A stretch of DNA of 64,000 nucleotides from an uncultured Eggerthellaceae bacterium (GCA_910588435.1 CAJUPL010000003.1:76265-140264), one strand, 5' to 3'; counted from the stretch's first letter, positions 8,894 through 17,993 are shown. Translations and numbers: made by a program. The notes: a model not told the origin generated them from the sequence alone.

Positions 8894-9202
8894 CTAGACC
8901 AGCGCCGCTTTCAGGTTCTCCATCTGCTTGCTGCCAAGGCCCTGCAGGCGGCGGCCCTCAGGGATGCCCAGCTCTTCCATGAGCTTCTCCGTCTTGACCT
9001 TGCCGTATCCCGGAAGCGCGTTCACGAAGGACTTCACCTTCATGCGCCCGATGATGGGGTCGTCGATCTTCTTCAGAGCGTCTGCCGGGGACATGATGCC
9101 TGCGGAGAGCTTCGTTGTCACCTCTGAGCGTGCTGCGCGGACCTTGCGTGCCTTCTCCAGCGCTTCTGCGCGCTGCTCTGCAGTCATGGTAGGAGCTGCC
9201 AT
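8894..9202 (-). CDS. mihF: Actinobacterial integration host factor (mIHF)
   Basis: Seen: 102 residues. The core ALPGYGKVKTEKLMEELGIPEGRRLQGLG is the helix-two-turn-helix of actinobacterial IHF. Known: mIHF is a nucleoid-associated DNA-bending protein, unrelated in fold to HU/IHF of proteobacteria and largely restricted to Actinobacteria, which helps place this genome. Start chosen at MAAPT with AAAGAG upstream; an ATG two codons earlier is equally possible. The divergent alarmone synthetase lies 190 bp away. Confidence 0.92.
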   Translation of the reverse strand: MAAPTMTAEQRAEALEKARKVRAARSEVTTKLSAGIMSPADALKKIDDPIIGRMKVKSFVNALPGYGKVKTEKLMEELGIPEGRRLQGLGSKQMENLKAALV

Positions 9203-9395
9203 TCTCATCTCTTTCTCTTAAGGCCGCGAAGCGCTTGAAAGGGGCGCCCGCAGCATTGGCCGTACATGGAGTCCGCGAGCTAGAGTTGAGTTGCAGATGC
9301 GAAACGTCCGTTGAGCTAGCATATTATAGAATGTATCGGCCGAACGCGGGCGGGCAAGCCGCGAAGACCACGTTGAAGCCAAGGGGGCACGGACG

Positions 9396-10262
9396 ATGTC
9401 GAACGGGACCTCCATCGAGGATATAAGGATGAACGCCTCTGTTTCCTACAGGCGCGGCCACGGGGCGGCCGGGCGCGAGGTCACGGAGAAGCTCACGCAG
9501 AACCGCATCTTGACGAACAATGACATAGATGCGCTCACCGTGCTGGAGTTCGCAGCGCAGGATATCCTGCAGAAGTACCACGCGGCCATGCGCCAGATGG
9601 AGGCGCGCCTGGAAACGCTTGACCAGGACTTGAAGCTCAGGCGCTCCCGCAACCCCATCCATCATATAGAGTCACGCATGAAATCCGTCCCCTCCATCTT
9701 CGAGAAGCTGGAGCGCTACGGCAAGGACGCCACGCTTGAGGCCATGGAAGAGTACATCATGGACATCGCTGGCCTTCGCGTGATCGTGTCATACATCCAG
9801 GACGCCTACACCATCCTTGACTACCTTGAGCACCAAGATGACCTTGAGGTGGTCACCGTGAAGGACTACATCGCGAACCCGAAGCCCAACGGCTACCGCA
9901 GCCTTCACTTCATAGTGCGCATTCCCGTGTTCTTCCTGGATGGCAAGAAGGCCATTCCGGTTGAGATCCAGATCCGCACCATCGCCATGGATTACTGGGC
10001 AAGCCTTGAGCATGACCTCAAGTACAAGAGCGTCTATGAGATCGAGGGCGTGGACGTTGGCGATGAGCTGAAGGCGTGCTCGCAGATCATCAGCGGCGTT
10101 GAGAAGCGCATGCAGATAATGGCGAACGCGCTGGAGGGGCAGAAGGGGCATCCGGGCAGCAGCGTGGTGCAAAAGGCGAAGCGCATGGACCTGGCGCAGA
10201 CGCTAGAAGCCCCCGCCTCCGTTGCCGTCACCCTAGCAGAGGACGAAACAGAACTAGGCTAG
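9396..10262 (+). CDS. Small alarmone synthetase (RelQ/YjbM-type GTP pyrophosphokinase)
   Basis: Seen: 288 residues with a RelA/SpoT synthetase domain at about 85-215: RMKSVPSIFEKLERYG, DIAGLRVIVSYI, PNGYRSLHFIV and PVEIQIRTIAMDYWASLEHDLKYK. There is no HD hydrolase, TGS or ACT domain. Known: stand-alone synthetases make (p)ppGpp from GTP/GDP and ATP. The N-terminal 80 residues are extended and partly helical. AAGGGGG 8-9 bases upstream fits the start. A non-coding region with repeats follows, so it is probably monocistronic. Confidence 0.9.
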   Translation: MSNGTSIEDIRMNASVSYRRGHGAAGREVTEKLTQNRILTNNDIDALTVLEFAAQDILQKYHAAMRQMEARLETLDQDLKLRRSRNPIHHIESRMKSVPSIFEKLERYGKDATLEAMEEYIMDIAGLRVIVSYIQDAYTILDYLEHQDDLEVVTVKDYIANPKPNGYRSLHFIVRIPVFFLDGKKAIPVEIQIRTIAMDYWASLEHDLKYKSVYEIEGVDVGDELKACSQIISGVEKRMQIMANALEGQKGHPGSSVVQKAKRMDLAQTLEAPASVAVTLAEDETELG

Positions 10263-10287
10263 CAGCCTTGGCGCCTCCCGGCCACCT

Positions 10288-10400
10288 TATGCAGCATTGC
10301 GCCCTCCCTTGTGGGCGCTTGCATTGCAAGCGCAGCATTGTCTCCCACTCTTGAGGGAGGGCATTTCGGGCTTGCAGCCGCCCACAAGCAGGGGGGTGCT
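10288..10400. repeat. Partial family-1 intergenic repeat with long stems
   Basis: Holds the family-1 unit GTGGGCGCTTGCATTGCAAG (hairpin 10316-10332) and longer nested inverted pairs: CTTGTGGGCG at 10308 with its complement at 10379-10388, and GCCCTCCC at 10301 with GGGAGGGC at 10355. The later hairpins of the complete element are absent. No gene lies in 10263-10548. Confidence 0.6.
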
Positions 10401-10410
10401 CATCCCTAAT

Positions 10411-10429
10411 TATGACCTTCTGGGTCATA
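10411..10429. promoter_or_regulatory. Palindromic operator candidate TGACC-N5-GGTCA
   Basis: TATGACC and GGTCATA flank a five-base spacer about 120 bp upstream of the amidinotransferase gene. The same TGACC-N5-GGTCA dyad occurs twice upstream of the hybrid histidine kinase (50783-50797 and 50886-50900), suggesting a shared regulator. Confidence 0.5.
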
Positions 10430-10548
10430 TTTCCATTGCAGCAGGTAGCTGCGGTAAACAATGAGAACGTGAAGGCAGAGCTTTCCATCATCTGGTTTAG
10501 GCCTATAATCCCCTCAGCACTGGAAGGCGGAGAAAGAAAGGAATCCCC

Positions 10549-11694
10549 ATGCCCAAGATCGTCAATTCATGGAATGACTGGGATCCGCTGAAGCACGTCA
10601 TCGTCGGACGCTGCGACAACGGCATGATCCCCCCGGAGGAGCCGGCCTCATCAGAGAAGGTTCCCGTTGACTCTGACATGCGCGGCATGTGGGGCCTTCG
10701 CCCGCTAGAGACGGTTGAGAAGGGCAACGCTGCCCTTGAGCGCCTGGTGAAGATCCTGGAGGACCGCGGCATCAAGGTGGACCGCCCAACGCCGCTCCAG
10801 TGGAACCAGAAGATAGGCACCCCGGACTTCACGAATGACTCCATGATGGGCTGCATGCCTCCGCGTGACGTGCTGCTCACCATCGGCAATGAGATCATGG
10901 CCGCCGCACAGTCATTCCGCAGCCGCTATTTCGAGTACCTGGCCTATTGGCCCCTCATGGAGAAGTACTTCGAAGAGGATCCGGACTTCATCTGGACGCA
11001 GGCTCCGCGCCCGCGCCTGACTGACAAGTCCTACAAGCACAACTATTACGATGAGGCCATCTCCATAGAAGAGCGCTTGATCCGTACCGCGAACAAGGAC
11101 TTCGTCACCACTGAGGTTGAGCCCATGTGGGACGCCGCTGACTGGATGCGCATGGGCCGCGACATCTTCGTGCAGCATGGCCTGACCACCAACCGCGCCG
11201 CCATGGACTGGATGCAGCGCTACCACCCAGACCTCCGGATCCACGCGGTGAACTTCCCGGGGGATCCGTACCCCATCCACATCGACGCAACCTTCGTGCC
11301 GCTGCGTCCGGGTCTGATCATCAACAACCCCGTTCGCCCGCTCCCGCAAGAGCAGCGCGCCATCTTCGAAGCCAACGACTGGCAGATCGTGGACGCCGCG
11401 CAGCCCGCGCACACAGAGCCGCCGGCGCTTTGCTACTCAAGCGTGTGGCTGTCCATGAACTGCCTGGTGCTTGACCCGAAGACCGTCGTGGTGGAGGCTT
11501 CTGAGGTGCATCAGATGGAGCAGATGGACAAGCTTGGCATGAACGTCATCCCGTGTGACCTTCGCGACGCTTATCCGTTCGGCGGCGGTCTGCATTGCTG
11601 CACGGCTGACGTCTATCGCGAAGGCGGCTGCGAGGATTACTTCCCGAACCGCGTTCCCGATCCAACGCTGGTCCGTCCAGACATGTGGGAGTAG
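10549..11694 (+). CDS. Glycine amidinotransferase-like enzyme
   Basis: Seen: 381 residues with AGAT-family landmarks: WDAADWMRMGRDIFVQ (catalytic Asp region), PIHIDATFVPLRPGLIINNP (catalytic His), and GGGLHCCTADVYREGG near the C-terminus with the nucleophilic Cys. Known: AGAT moves the amidino group of arginine to an amine such as glycine through a covalent amidino-Cys intermediate; bacterial relatives act on other amines. The acceptor here cannot be read. AAAGGA marks the start. It stands alone between a repeat region and a terminator, with a palindromic operator candidate upstream. Confidence 0.85.
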   Translation: MPKIVNSWNDWDPLKHVIVGRCDNGMIPPEEPASSEKVPVDSDMRGMWGLRPLETVEKGNAALERLVKILEDRGIKVDRPTPLQWNQKIGTPDFTNDSMMGCMPPRDVLLTIGNEIMAAAQSFRSRYFEYLAYWPLMEKYFEEDPDFIWTQAPRPRLTDKSYKHNYYDEAISIEERLIRTANKDFVTTEVEPMWDAADWMRMGRDIFVQHGLTTNRAAMDWMQRYHPDLRIHAVNFPGDPYPIHIDATFVPLRPGLIINNPVRPLPQEQRAIFEANDWQIVDAAQPAHTEPPALCYSSVWLSMNCLVLDPKTVVVEASEVHQMEQMDKLGMNVIPCDLRDAYPFGGGLHCCTADVYREGGCEDYFPNRVPDPTLVRPDMWE

Positions 11695-11736
11695 GCGGCA
11701 AGCAGGGACGGCTATCAGCTTGACCTCGTCCGCAAG

Positions 11737-11776
11737 GGGGCGCACTTCGGCAGTTCAGCCGGGTGCGCCCCTTTTT
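11737..11776 (+). terminator. Rho-independent terminator after the amidinotransferase
   Basis: GGGGCGCAC (11737-11745) pairs perfectly with GTGCGCCCC (11763-11771), followed by TTTTT. It separates the amidinotransferase from ilvE. Confidence 0.85.
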
Positions 11777-11841
11777 CGTTGGAGTAGAATGTCATTCGCA
11801 TTTGAACCTGCAAGATCATCAAGACTTCCCGGAGGCATATC

Positions 11842-12765
11842 ATGGCTGACATAACAGAGGTGGATTTCATATGGAAGAACGGGGAGCTGCTTCCCTGGGC
11901 TGACGCCACCACGCACGTGCTGTCGCATTCGCTGCATTACGGCTCGGGGGTGTTCGAGGGCATCCGCTGCTACAAGGACCCGGATTCTGACAAGAGCTTC
12001 GTCTTCCGCCTGCGCGACCACATGGAGCGTCTGCACCGCTCGGCGAAGATCGCGGCCATAGACCTGCCGTACACCGTGGATGAGCTCTGCGACGCAACCA
12101 TCGAGACCATCCGTGCGAACAAGCTCCCAAGCTGCTACATCCGCCCGCTGGTCTACCGCGGCTACGGCGTCATGGGCGTTGATCCAACAGGCGCGCCAAC
12201 GGACGTCATCATCGCCTGCTGGCCGTGGGACGCCTACCTTGGGCCGGACGCGCTTGAGAACGGCATCAACGTGGGCATCTCCTCTTGGCGCCAGCGCTCC
12301 ATCAACGCAATCCCGCCGGCCGTGAAGGCAACGGCTGCTTACTTCAATTCGCTGATGGCCAAGCTTGAGGCGAAGGAGCATGGCTACGGTGAGGCCATCA
12401 TGCTGAACGAGCAGGGCCTCGTCTGCGAAGGCACCGGCGAGAACCTCTTCGTGGTGCGTGACGGCATCCTGTCAACGCCGCCGCTCTCAGACGGCGTGCT
12501 TGAGGGCATCACCCGCGACAGCGTGCTGGTTCTGGCCGATGAGCTTGAGATCCCTTGCATGGAGGAGAGCCTCACGCGCTCTGACCTGTACGTGGCTGAC
12601 GAGGTCTTCATGACGGGATCCGCCGCAGAGCTCACACCCATCGGAAGCGTTGACGGCCGCAAGATCGGCAAGCCGGGCCCTGTCACCAAGCAGCTGCAGG
12701 AGAAGTTCTTCAACGTTGCATACGGCAAGGATCCGGAGTACACGGACTGGCTGACTGAGATCTAG
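11842..12765 (+). CDS. ilvE: Branched-chain amino-acid aminotransferase
   Basis: Seen: 307 residues of PLP fold type IV: SHSLHYGSGVFEGIRCY near the N-terminus, the Lys-containing AVKATAAYFNSLMAK at about 155-170, and GTGENLFVV later. Known: interconverts Ile/Leu/Val and their 2-oxo acids with glutamate. GGAGG seven bases upstream supports the start. cimA follows 23 bp downstream, so the pair makes isoleucine precursors and runs the last transamination. Confidence 0.93.
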   Translation: MADITEVDFIWKNGELLPWADATTHVLSHSLHYGSGVFEGIRCYKDPDSDKSFVFRLRDHMERLHRSAKIAAIDLPYTVDELCDATIETIRANKLPSCYIRPLVYRGYGVMGVDPTGAPTDVIIACWPWDAYLGPDALENGINVGISSWRQRSINAIPPAVKATAAYFNSLMAKLEAKEHGYGEAIMLNEQGLVCEGTGENLFVVRDGILSTPPLSDGVLEGITRDSVLVLADELEIPCMEESLTRSDLYVADEVFMTGSAAELTPIGSVDGRKIGKPGPVTKQLQEKFFNVAYGKDPEYTDWLTEI

Positions 12766-12788
12766 GCACCATTCGCGAAGGGCGCGGA

Positions 12789-14405
12789 TTGACGCATATA
12801 TATACATATGACTCCACGTTGCGCGACGGAGAGCAGTGCGAGGGCATCAGCCTGTCCCTTGAGGACAAGCTGAAGATCGTGGAGCGCCTGGACGCGTTCG
12901 GGATAGACTTCATCGAGGGCGGCTTCCCGGCCTCCAACCCGAAGGACATCGCGTTCTTCAAGCGCGTCTCTGAGATGCCCCTTCAGCATGCGAAGGTGGC
13001 TGCGTTCGGCAACACCTGCAAGAAGGGCGTTGCAGCAGCTGATGATCCGGGCCTGGCTGATCTTCTGGCAAGCCAAGCGCCGGTGGTCACCATCGTGGGC
13101 AAGACGTGGGATGAGCAGGTCACGCGTGCGCTGCAGACAACGCTCGATGAGAACCTGCGAATGATCTCTGACTCCGTGGCGCACTTGAAGGCCGCGGGCC
13201 GCACGGTGGTGTTCGACGCAGAGCACTTCTTCGACGGCTTCTCGGCGAACGCGGACTATGCCATGCAGTGCATCCGCGCTGCGCATGAAGCAGGTGCGGA
13301 CAGCATCGACCTCTGTGAGACGAACGGCGGCAAGCTTCCATTCCAGGTGGAAGAGGCTGTGTCGCGGGTGGTGGGCGCCTTCCCGGATCAGCAGTTCGGC
13401 ATCCATTGCCACAATGACTCTGGCTGCGCCGTGGCGAACACGCTGGCCGCGGTCCGCGCAGGTGTCACGCAGGTGCAGGGCACGTGCAACGGCGTGGGCG
13501 AGCGCGTGGGCAACACGGATCTGCTCACCGTGATCGCCGATCTTGAGCTCAAGATGGGGATGGAGGCCGTGGGCTCGCATAAGCTGCAAGAGCTGACGGA
13601 GGTGTCCCACTTCATATCTGAGGTGACGGGCTCTCCCGTTCCCGCGCACTACCCTTACGTGGGGAGCTCCGCATTCGCGCACAAGGGCGGCCTGCACGCA
13701 AGCGCCATCGCGCGCTTCCCTGAGGCCTATGAGCATACTGACCCTGCCAACGTGGGAAACTCCTCGCGCATGGTGGTCTCTGAGCTTGCCGGCAAGGCGT
13801 CGCTTCTTCAGAAGGCGAAGTCATTGGGGCTTGACCTGGAGGCCGCGGGCGTTGACGTGCAGGCGGTGCTGGATGACATCAAGGCGCGCGAGGCGTCCGG
13901 CTACACATATGAGATGGCGGACGCGTCCCTGGCGCTTCTGATGATGCGCCACATGGGGCTCTACAAACCGGCGTTCGCGTTGGAGTCCTTTCGCGTGATC
14001 GTGGATGACCGTGAGGACACCGGAGCGCTTGCGAAGGGTGCGGAATCTGACGCGGTGATCAAGATCCGCGTGGGGGATCAGCGCTTCGTGGCAACTGGCG
14101 AGGGCGTCGGTCCCGTTGGGGCGCTTGACGCAGCTCTTCGTGAGGCGATATCTGAATCATATCCCGAGGTGGCTGGGTTCGATCTTGTTGACTACAAGGT
14201 TCGCCTCCCAGATGAGTCGCAGGGCACGGGCGCGCTGACGCGGGTGACCATAACCATGGAGGACGGGTTCGGAACGTATGGCACGGTCAGCGTCTCTGAG
14301 AATGTGATCGAGGCATCATGGAATGCGCTGGTGGAGTCTGTGGAGTACGGGCTCATCCGCAAGGAGCGCGCCATGAAGATAGCGAAAGAGGCTTTCGGTG
14401 GCTGA
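12789..14405 (+). CDS. cimA: Citramalate synthase
   Basis: Seen: 538 residues. HMGL-like TIM barrel with TLRDGEQCEG at residues 10-19, DAEHFFDGF, the metal-binding GIHCHNDSGCAVANT and GERVGNTDL, then a LeuA-type C-terminal regulatory domain. Length and the DAEHFFDGF block fit the long citramalate synthases rather than isopropylmalate synthase. Known: condenses pyruvate and acetyl-CoA to (R)-citramalate, giving isoleucine without threonine deaminase. Start is TTG at 12789; the first ATG would remove the catalytic Arg segment. Overlaps the next gene by 8 bp. Confidence 0.9.
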   Translation: MTHIYTYDSTLRDGEQCEGISLSLEDKLKIVERLDAFGIDFIEGGFPASNPKDIAFFKRVSEMPLQHAKVAAFGNTCKKGVAAADDPGLADLLASQAPVVTIVGKTWDEQVTRALQTTLDENLRMISDSVAHLKAAGRTVVFDAEHFFDGFSANADYAMQCIRAAHEAGADSIDLCETNGGKLPFQVEEAVSRVVGAFPDQQFGIHCHNDSGCAVANTLAAVRAGVTQVQGTCNGVGERVGNTDLLTVIADLELKMGMEAVGSHKLQELTEVSHFISEVTGSPVPAHYPYVGSSAFAHKGGLHASAIARFPEAYEHTDPANVGNSSRMVVSELAGKASLLQKAKSLGLDLEAAGVDVQAVLDDIKAREASGYTYEMADASLALLMMRHMGLYKPAFALESFRVIVDDREDTGALAKGAESDAVIKIRVGDQRFVATGEGVGPVGALDAALREAISESYPEVAGFDLVDYKVRLPDESQGTGALTRVTITMEDGFGTYGTVSVSENVIEASWNALVESVEYGLIRKERAMKIAKEAFGG

Positions 14406-14715
14406 TAACAGCGCACGTTCAGAGGCGAAGGCGGGAATCCGCAGCCAGGAGGTGGATGACCTTCTGTGCGTGCTTGCCGCGCTTGATGATGAGGACACCA
14501 TCTTCGCGCTGCTGGAGGATATGTTCACCATCCGTGAGATCCGGGAGACGTCCCAGCGCTTGGCCGTTGCGCGCCTGCTTGCCGCTGGCAAGTCATATGC
14601 GGCCATAGAGCAAGAGACCGGCGCGTCTGCCACCACCATCGCGCGCGTGTCCAAGTGCCTGACATACGGCTCCGGCGGCTACCAAGCCGCCCTTGAGGCG
14701 CTCTCTTCGAAATAG
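14398..14715 (+). CDS. YerC/YecD-family TrpR-related protein
   Basis: Seen: 105 residues with a TrpR-like helix-turn-helix (IREIRETSQRLAVARLLAAGKSY and TGASATTIARVSKCL). Known: YerC/YecD proteins resemble the tryptophan repressor fold, but ligand and targets are mostly unknown. Starts at a GTG overlapping the cimA end, so translationally coupled; autogenous control of the ilvE-cimA operon is an inference. Confidence 0.85.
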   Translation: MADNSARSEAKAGIRSQEVDDLLCVLAALDDEDTIFALLEDMFTIREIRETSQRLAVARLLAAGKSYAAIEQETGASATTIARVSKCLTYGSGGYQAALEALSSK

Positions 14716-14779
14716 CCCTGCCCTGCACTATGTCCGCCCGAAACAGCCTTTCAGATCGAAGGTGCCCTCAACTAGGCAC

Positions 14780-14858
14780 CAACGTTCTGGTTGACGTAGG
14801 GCACGTCACCGCTTTCGTGGCGTGCCGCAACGCGGCAGCCCTGGATGCTGGCGTGCGC
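14780..14858. repeat. Family-3 intergenic repeat
   Basis: GGTTGACGTAGGGCACG, a hairpin loop, then GTGGCGTGCCGCAACG. The same arrangement recurs at 57700-57780 with a changed loop and a compensated stem position (GTCAC versus GCCAC opposite GTGGC). It lies between two convergent genes. Confidence 0.6.
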
Positions 14859-14875
14859 CTCTTAGCTACACCCCT

Positions 14876-15571
14876 TTATGCGAAGTCCTTGCTGCTCAGG
14901 GGATTTTGCGCCAGCTCAAGGCGCTTGCGAAGGACGTTCGTCCTGCGCACTGACTCAAGCAGCAGCTGGCACCTTGTCCCTATGAGGTCCTTGTTCGTAT
15001 CAAGGAACCTTCCGGCATCCTCACGCCCGAGCGTGAATGTCTGTATCAGCTCATGATCGGATAGCTCAGCGTCTCCTGCAGGCTCAACGTATGCTATGAC
15101 CACGCGAACGTTCTCTTCGCCCATTCCCACGGAGGAGAATCCGGTCTGCGGCAGCGGGATGATGGGGTCCCCCTCGAAATCATCGCGCACCTTGTAGCCT
15201 GTCTCTTCGCGAAGCTCACGGTCTATGCAGTCCCTAAGGGTCTCACCCTCTTCTATCAGCCCAGCCGGGAAGGCGATCACCCATGAGTTCACGGGATAGC
15301 GGAACTCCCTGATCAGGAGCAGGGAGTCATCAGGCAGCACGGGCACGATGCACACAGCATCTGGCACCGGTTCTTCTCCCGCAGCGTTTGCGGTCAAAGC
15401 GTGCCTGTATTCCTCAAGGCCCTTTCGTGAGACGGATTCGTATTCGAAAGTGCCGCCCTCAGGCAGCTCATAGGTGAGGATGTACTTCTTCAGCCAGCCG
15501 TCTGAGACTTGGCGGACATCCTTCAGCTTGGGCACTGGCACTTCTGCAAATGTTGGCATCTGAGCATTCAT
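14876..15571 (-). CDS. NUDIX hydrolase (ADP-ribose pyrophosphatase-like)
   Basis: Seen: 231 residues with a full Nudix box (GLIEEGETLRDCIDRELREE plus TGY) at about 119-141. Known: Nudix enzymes cleave nucleoside diphosphates linked to another group; the FPAG segment before the box suggests an ADP-sugar hydrolase. Start chosen at MNAQMP because AAAGGAACC sits just upstream on the minus strand. The prophage integrase gene lies about 130 bp upstream, so this is the left host flank. Confidence 0.85.
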   Translation of the reverse strand: MNAQMPTFAEVPVPKLKDVRQVSDGWLKKYILTYELPEGGTFEYESVSRKGLEEYRHALTANAAGEEPVPDAVCIVPVLPDDSLLLIREFRYPVNSWVIAFPAGLIEEGETLRDCIDRELREETGYKVRDDFEGDPIIPLPQTGFSSVGMGEENVRVVIAYVEPAGDAELSDHELIQTFTLGREDAGRFLDTNKDLIGTRCQLLLESVRRTNVLRKRLELAQNPLSSKDFA

Positions 15572-15701
15572 GGTGGTTCCTTTCATGCAGAACGTTATAG
15601 CCGCACAGCTTGCGAATGCGGCTGAGAATGGTTGATCTGTTTCCATATTGACTGCGCGTATAAATAGTTAGCGTTGTTTTGCCTGCTCAGGCGTTTGTGG
15701 T

Positions 15702-17240
15702 TTAAGCAGTGAGAAGAAATTGGCAAGAATAATCGTCGTTCGATTCCTTTTCCAAGTTTTCGACCTGCTCAAAGAACGGTATGACCATTTCTGTCGCACC
15801 ATTCTGGTTTGCAACGCCGTCGAGATTGATAATATCATTCTGCTCGGCTGCGTAGTCCTTAGCTTTCTCAAGTAGCATCTTGAGCGTCCTGTATCCCTCC
15901 AAGATCAGTTCTTCCGGAAGACTTGGCGCCTGTGCCGGCGAGAGCGTAATGTCCAAGGTTTCCTTCAACATGGACGCTGCCGCGTTGAGCGCGATAATGG
16001 CACGCTCTGCATCACTGGATTGAGCGCACTTCGATTTCAGCAACATGATATTGAGAGCCTTCGCTGCCTCTTCCTTTTCGGCCATATCAACGTGAGTATA
16101 GATGCTCATGGTGATGTCGAAGGTTTTATGGCCACCGAGCTCTTGCATGACGCGAGGATGAACCTTGGCGCGTGCGAGCATGGTAAGAAACGTATGGCGC
16201 AGCTCGTGCATGGTGCAGGAGATTCCGAGCTTCCTGCGGTGATAGTGCCACCATGACTGATAGATGCCAGGACGGATGGGTATAGCTTCGTCGGAGCAAA
16301 CATAGATCATGGAAGCAAGAACCTTCTTATAGATCTTCTTGTCGTAGGGCTCGCCTTCGTTGTACGCCCCTGCGACCATCTGAGCAACTCGTTCTTGAGC
16401 CTTTCTGCGGATCTTCAGAGCTTCGATGACAAACGGCATAAGCGGAAGGTCACGCGTGCCGCTGAAGGTCTTAGGATCCTTCTCCGTGGCATCAGGATTC
16501 AGGGAACGACAGAGGTGCAAGACGCCAATCTCGAAATCAATATCTTCCCAGCGAACGCCAACAGATTCGCTTTGCCGGAGACCAAGCGCCAGACAGAAGA
16601 GAAGTGCCATGTAGCGTGGCACGTTGGGATCCAGTTTGTTTATGAGCTCATTAACTGCACGGTTGGTCAGAGGCTTCTTTTCCTTCGTGTCGCCCACAGG
16701 AGCGATAACGCCATCGAAGAGATTAGGATCGATATCACCGCGCTTCATAGGTTCTTTAAGCGCGAACTTGAGCGCCTTATGCGCGCTCAGAAGAGAGGTG
16801 CCCGAGAGCCTTTTTCCTGAAACGCTTTTTCCAGAGCGGAGCTTGCTATACGCGCCGTTAATTACTTCGGCGTCAAGATCTGCGAACTTCACATTCCCCA
16901 GATGGAGCTTTAGGGTTTTGCAGTTGCAAGCATCAGTGATCAGAGTGCGCTGTGCGAAATTACCTGAATCGCGCCGCTTTTGATAAAAGCTGTCGAGCCA
17001 TTCCCCAAGCGTGCCATCCATTTCGACAACGCTTTTGTTATCGCGTTCCAGGAGCATTTGACGCTTCTTGGCCATAGCCTGAGTATATGTGCCTTCAAAG
17101 CGCTTCTTGCGCTGCTTGTATTTTCCGTCAACCTTCCCAAGGGGTATGACGATCATCCATTTGGTGCAGTTTGAGTTATTGGTGCCGTTCTGGCGGTATA
17201 CGTTTCCTTCGCCATGGGCGTTCTTGCGCTTCCGAGGCAT
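15702..17240 (-). CDS. int: Prophage tyrosine-recombinase integrase
   Basis: Seen: 512 residues. An N-terminal Arg/Lys-rich arm-binding region (MPRKRKNAHGEGNVYRQ), a core-binding SAM-like domain, then a catalytic domain with LGLRQSESVGVRW (Arg I), HELRHTF (His-x-x-Arg), LGGHK and the nucleophile in SIYTHVD. A 110-residue C-terminal extension follows the tyrosine. Known: site-specific integration and excision. Its 3' end faces the left prophage boundary. AAAGGA lies upstream. It shares an 18-base leader with the Xis-like gene at 18357. Confidence 0.93.
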   Translation of the reverse strand: MPRKRKNAHGEGNVYRQNGTNNSNCTKWMIVIPLGKVDGKYKQRKKRFEGTYTQAMAKKRQMLLERDNKSVVEMDGTLGEWLDSFYQKRRDSGNFAQRTLITDACNCKTLKLHLGNVKFADLDAEVINGAYSKLRSGKSVSGKRLSGTSLLSAHKALKFALKEPMKRGDIDPNLFDGVIAPVGDTKEKKPLTNRAVNELINKLDPNVPRYMALLFCLALGLRQSESVGVRWEDIDFEIGVLHLCRSLNPDATEKDPKTFSGTRDLPLMPFVIEALKIRRKAQERVAQMVAGAYNEGEPYDKKIYKKVLASMIYVCSDEAIPIRPGIYQSWWHYHRRKLGISCTMHELRHTFLTMLARAKVHPRVMQELGGHKTFDITMSIYTHVDMAEKEEAAKALNIMLLKSKCAQSSDAERAIIALNAAASMLKETLDITLSPAQAPSLPEELILEGYRTLKMLLEKAKDYAAEQNDIINLDGVANQNGATEMVIPFFEQVENLEKESNDDYSCQFLLTA

Positions 17241-17262
17241 GATAAAATCCTTTCGTCGAGGT

Positions 17263-17280
17263 TTCCTTTAGCGGGGTTTC
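17263..17280 (-). promoter_or_regulatory. 18-bp leader shared by int and the xis-like gene (int copy)
   Basis: On the minus strand this reads GAAACCCCGCTAAAGGAA, identical to 18327-18344 on the plus strand ahead of the excisionase-like gene. It lies 23 bases upstream of the int start. It may be an operator or a shared translation element. Confidence 0.6.
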
Positions 17281-17330
17281 TTCGGCATGCCCCGTGTTGC
17301 GCCGGCCAGCGCTCGCGGGGCTTCTTTTTT

Positions 17331-17924
17331 CTATTCATCGTTTATGCATGGCGGAAAGTCCCAGATGACTGCGCCTAGCACGTTGGCATCTCCTCCTTCC
17401 TCGAAATCAATGATCAGATCGCGCCTCGTTGGGTCGTGGGAATCCGGCGACAATCTATATCCGGCTGAAAGCTCAGTAACTCGCGCGAAGATGGGATACT
17501 GACCATCCACGGATACTGCACAGAGCGTTCCGGCTGTCACGCTTGATTCCAATGGTTCAACGAGTGCGTAGGCACCGAGGGCAAGCACCTTGTCTGCAAA
17601 GCTATCTTTCACAAGGATGGGGTAGGCATCCGGATGCGCACGCACTATATCTGAGAACAGCAAACGTAGATCCACATGGGCTTCCCAAGGATGCTCGATG
17701 CGCTTGGTACGCCCTTCGCCTTCAGTGTTCAGATCCTTCAGATCTATTCCGTAGAGACGGCAGAGTGCCAAAAGTTGGCTTGCGCCCGGTTCACTATGAT
17801 CGTTCTCCCAGTTGTACACCGCATTCGCTTTGACTCCTGTTGCCTTTCCGGCATCGGATGCGCTGACTTTTGCCGCTTTTCGGGCCGCCCTTAACTGTGC
17901 ACCAATACTCACACTGCCAGGCAC
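17331..17924 (-). CDS. Phage CI/LexA-like repressor (HTH + S24-like domain)
   Basis: Seen: about 197 residues from a GTG at 17924 (GAGAGG upstream). An XRE helix-turn-helix covers residues 1-60 (IGAQLRAARKAAKVS, ATGVKANAVYNWEND); the C-terminal half resembles an S24 domain with DSFADKVLALGAYALVE aligning to the catalytic Ser loop. The expected catalytic Lys seems replaced by Arg (IFARVTE). Known: CI-type repressors keep lysogeny and are inactivated by RecA-stimulated self-cleavage. If the Lys is truly missing, induction may differ. Divergent from the Cro-like gene. Confidence 0.8.
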   Translation of the reverse strand: MPGSVSIGAQLRAARKAAKVSASDAGKATGVKANAVYNWENDHSEPGASQLLALCRLYGIDLKDLNTEGEGRTKRIEHPWEAHVDLRLLFSDIVRAHPDAYPILVKDSFADKVLALGAYALVEPLESSVTAGTLCAVSVDGQYPIFARVTELSAGYRLSPDSHDPTRRDLIIDFEEGGDANVLGAVIWDFPPCINDE

Positions 17925-17993
17925 TTTCCTGCACCTCTCCCTACGATTCGCGCCGAACTGATCTTCCCCTGATTTTACCACGGTCGACAATGA

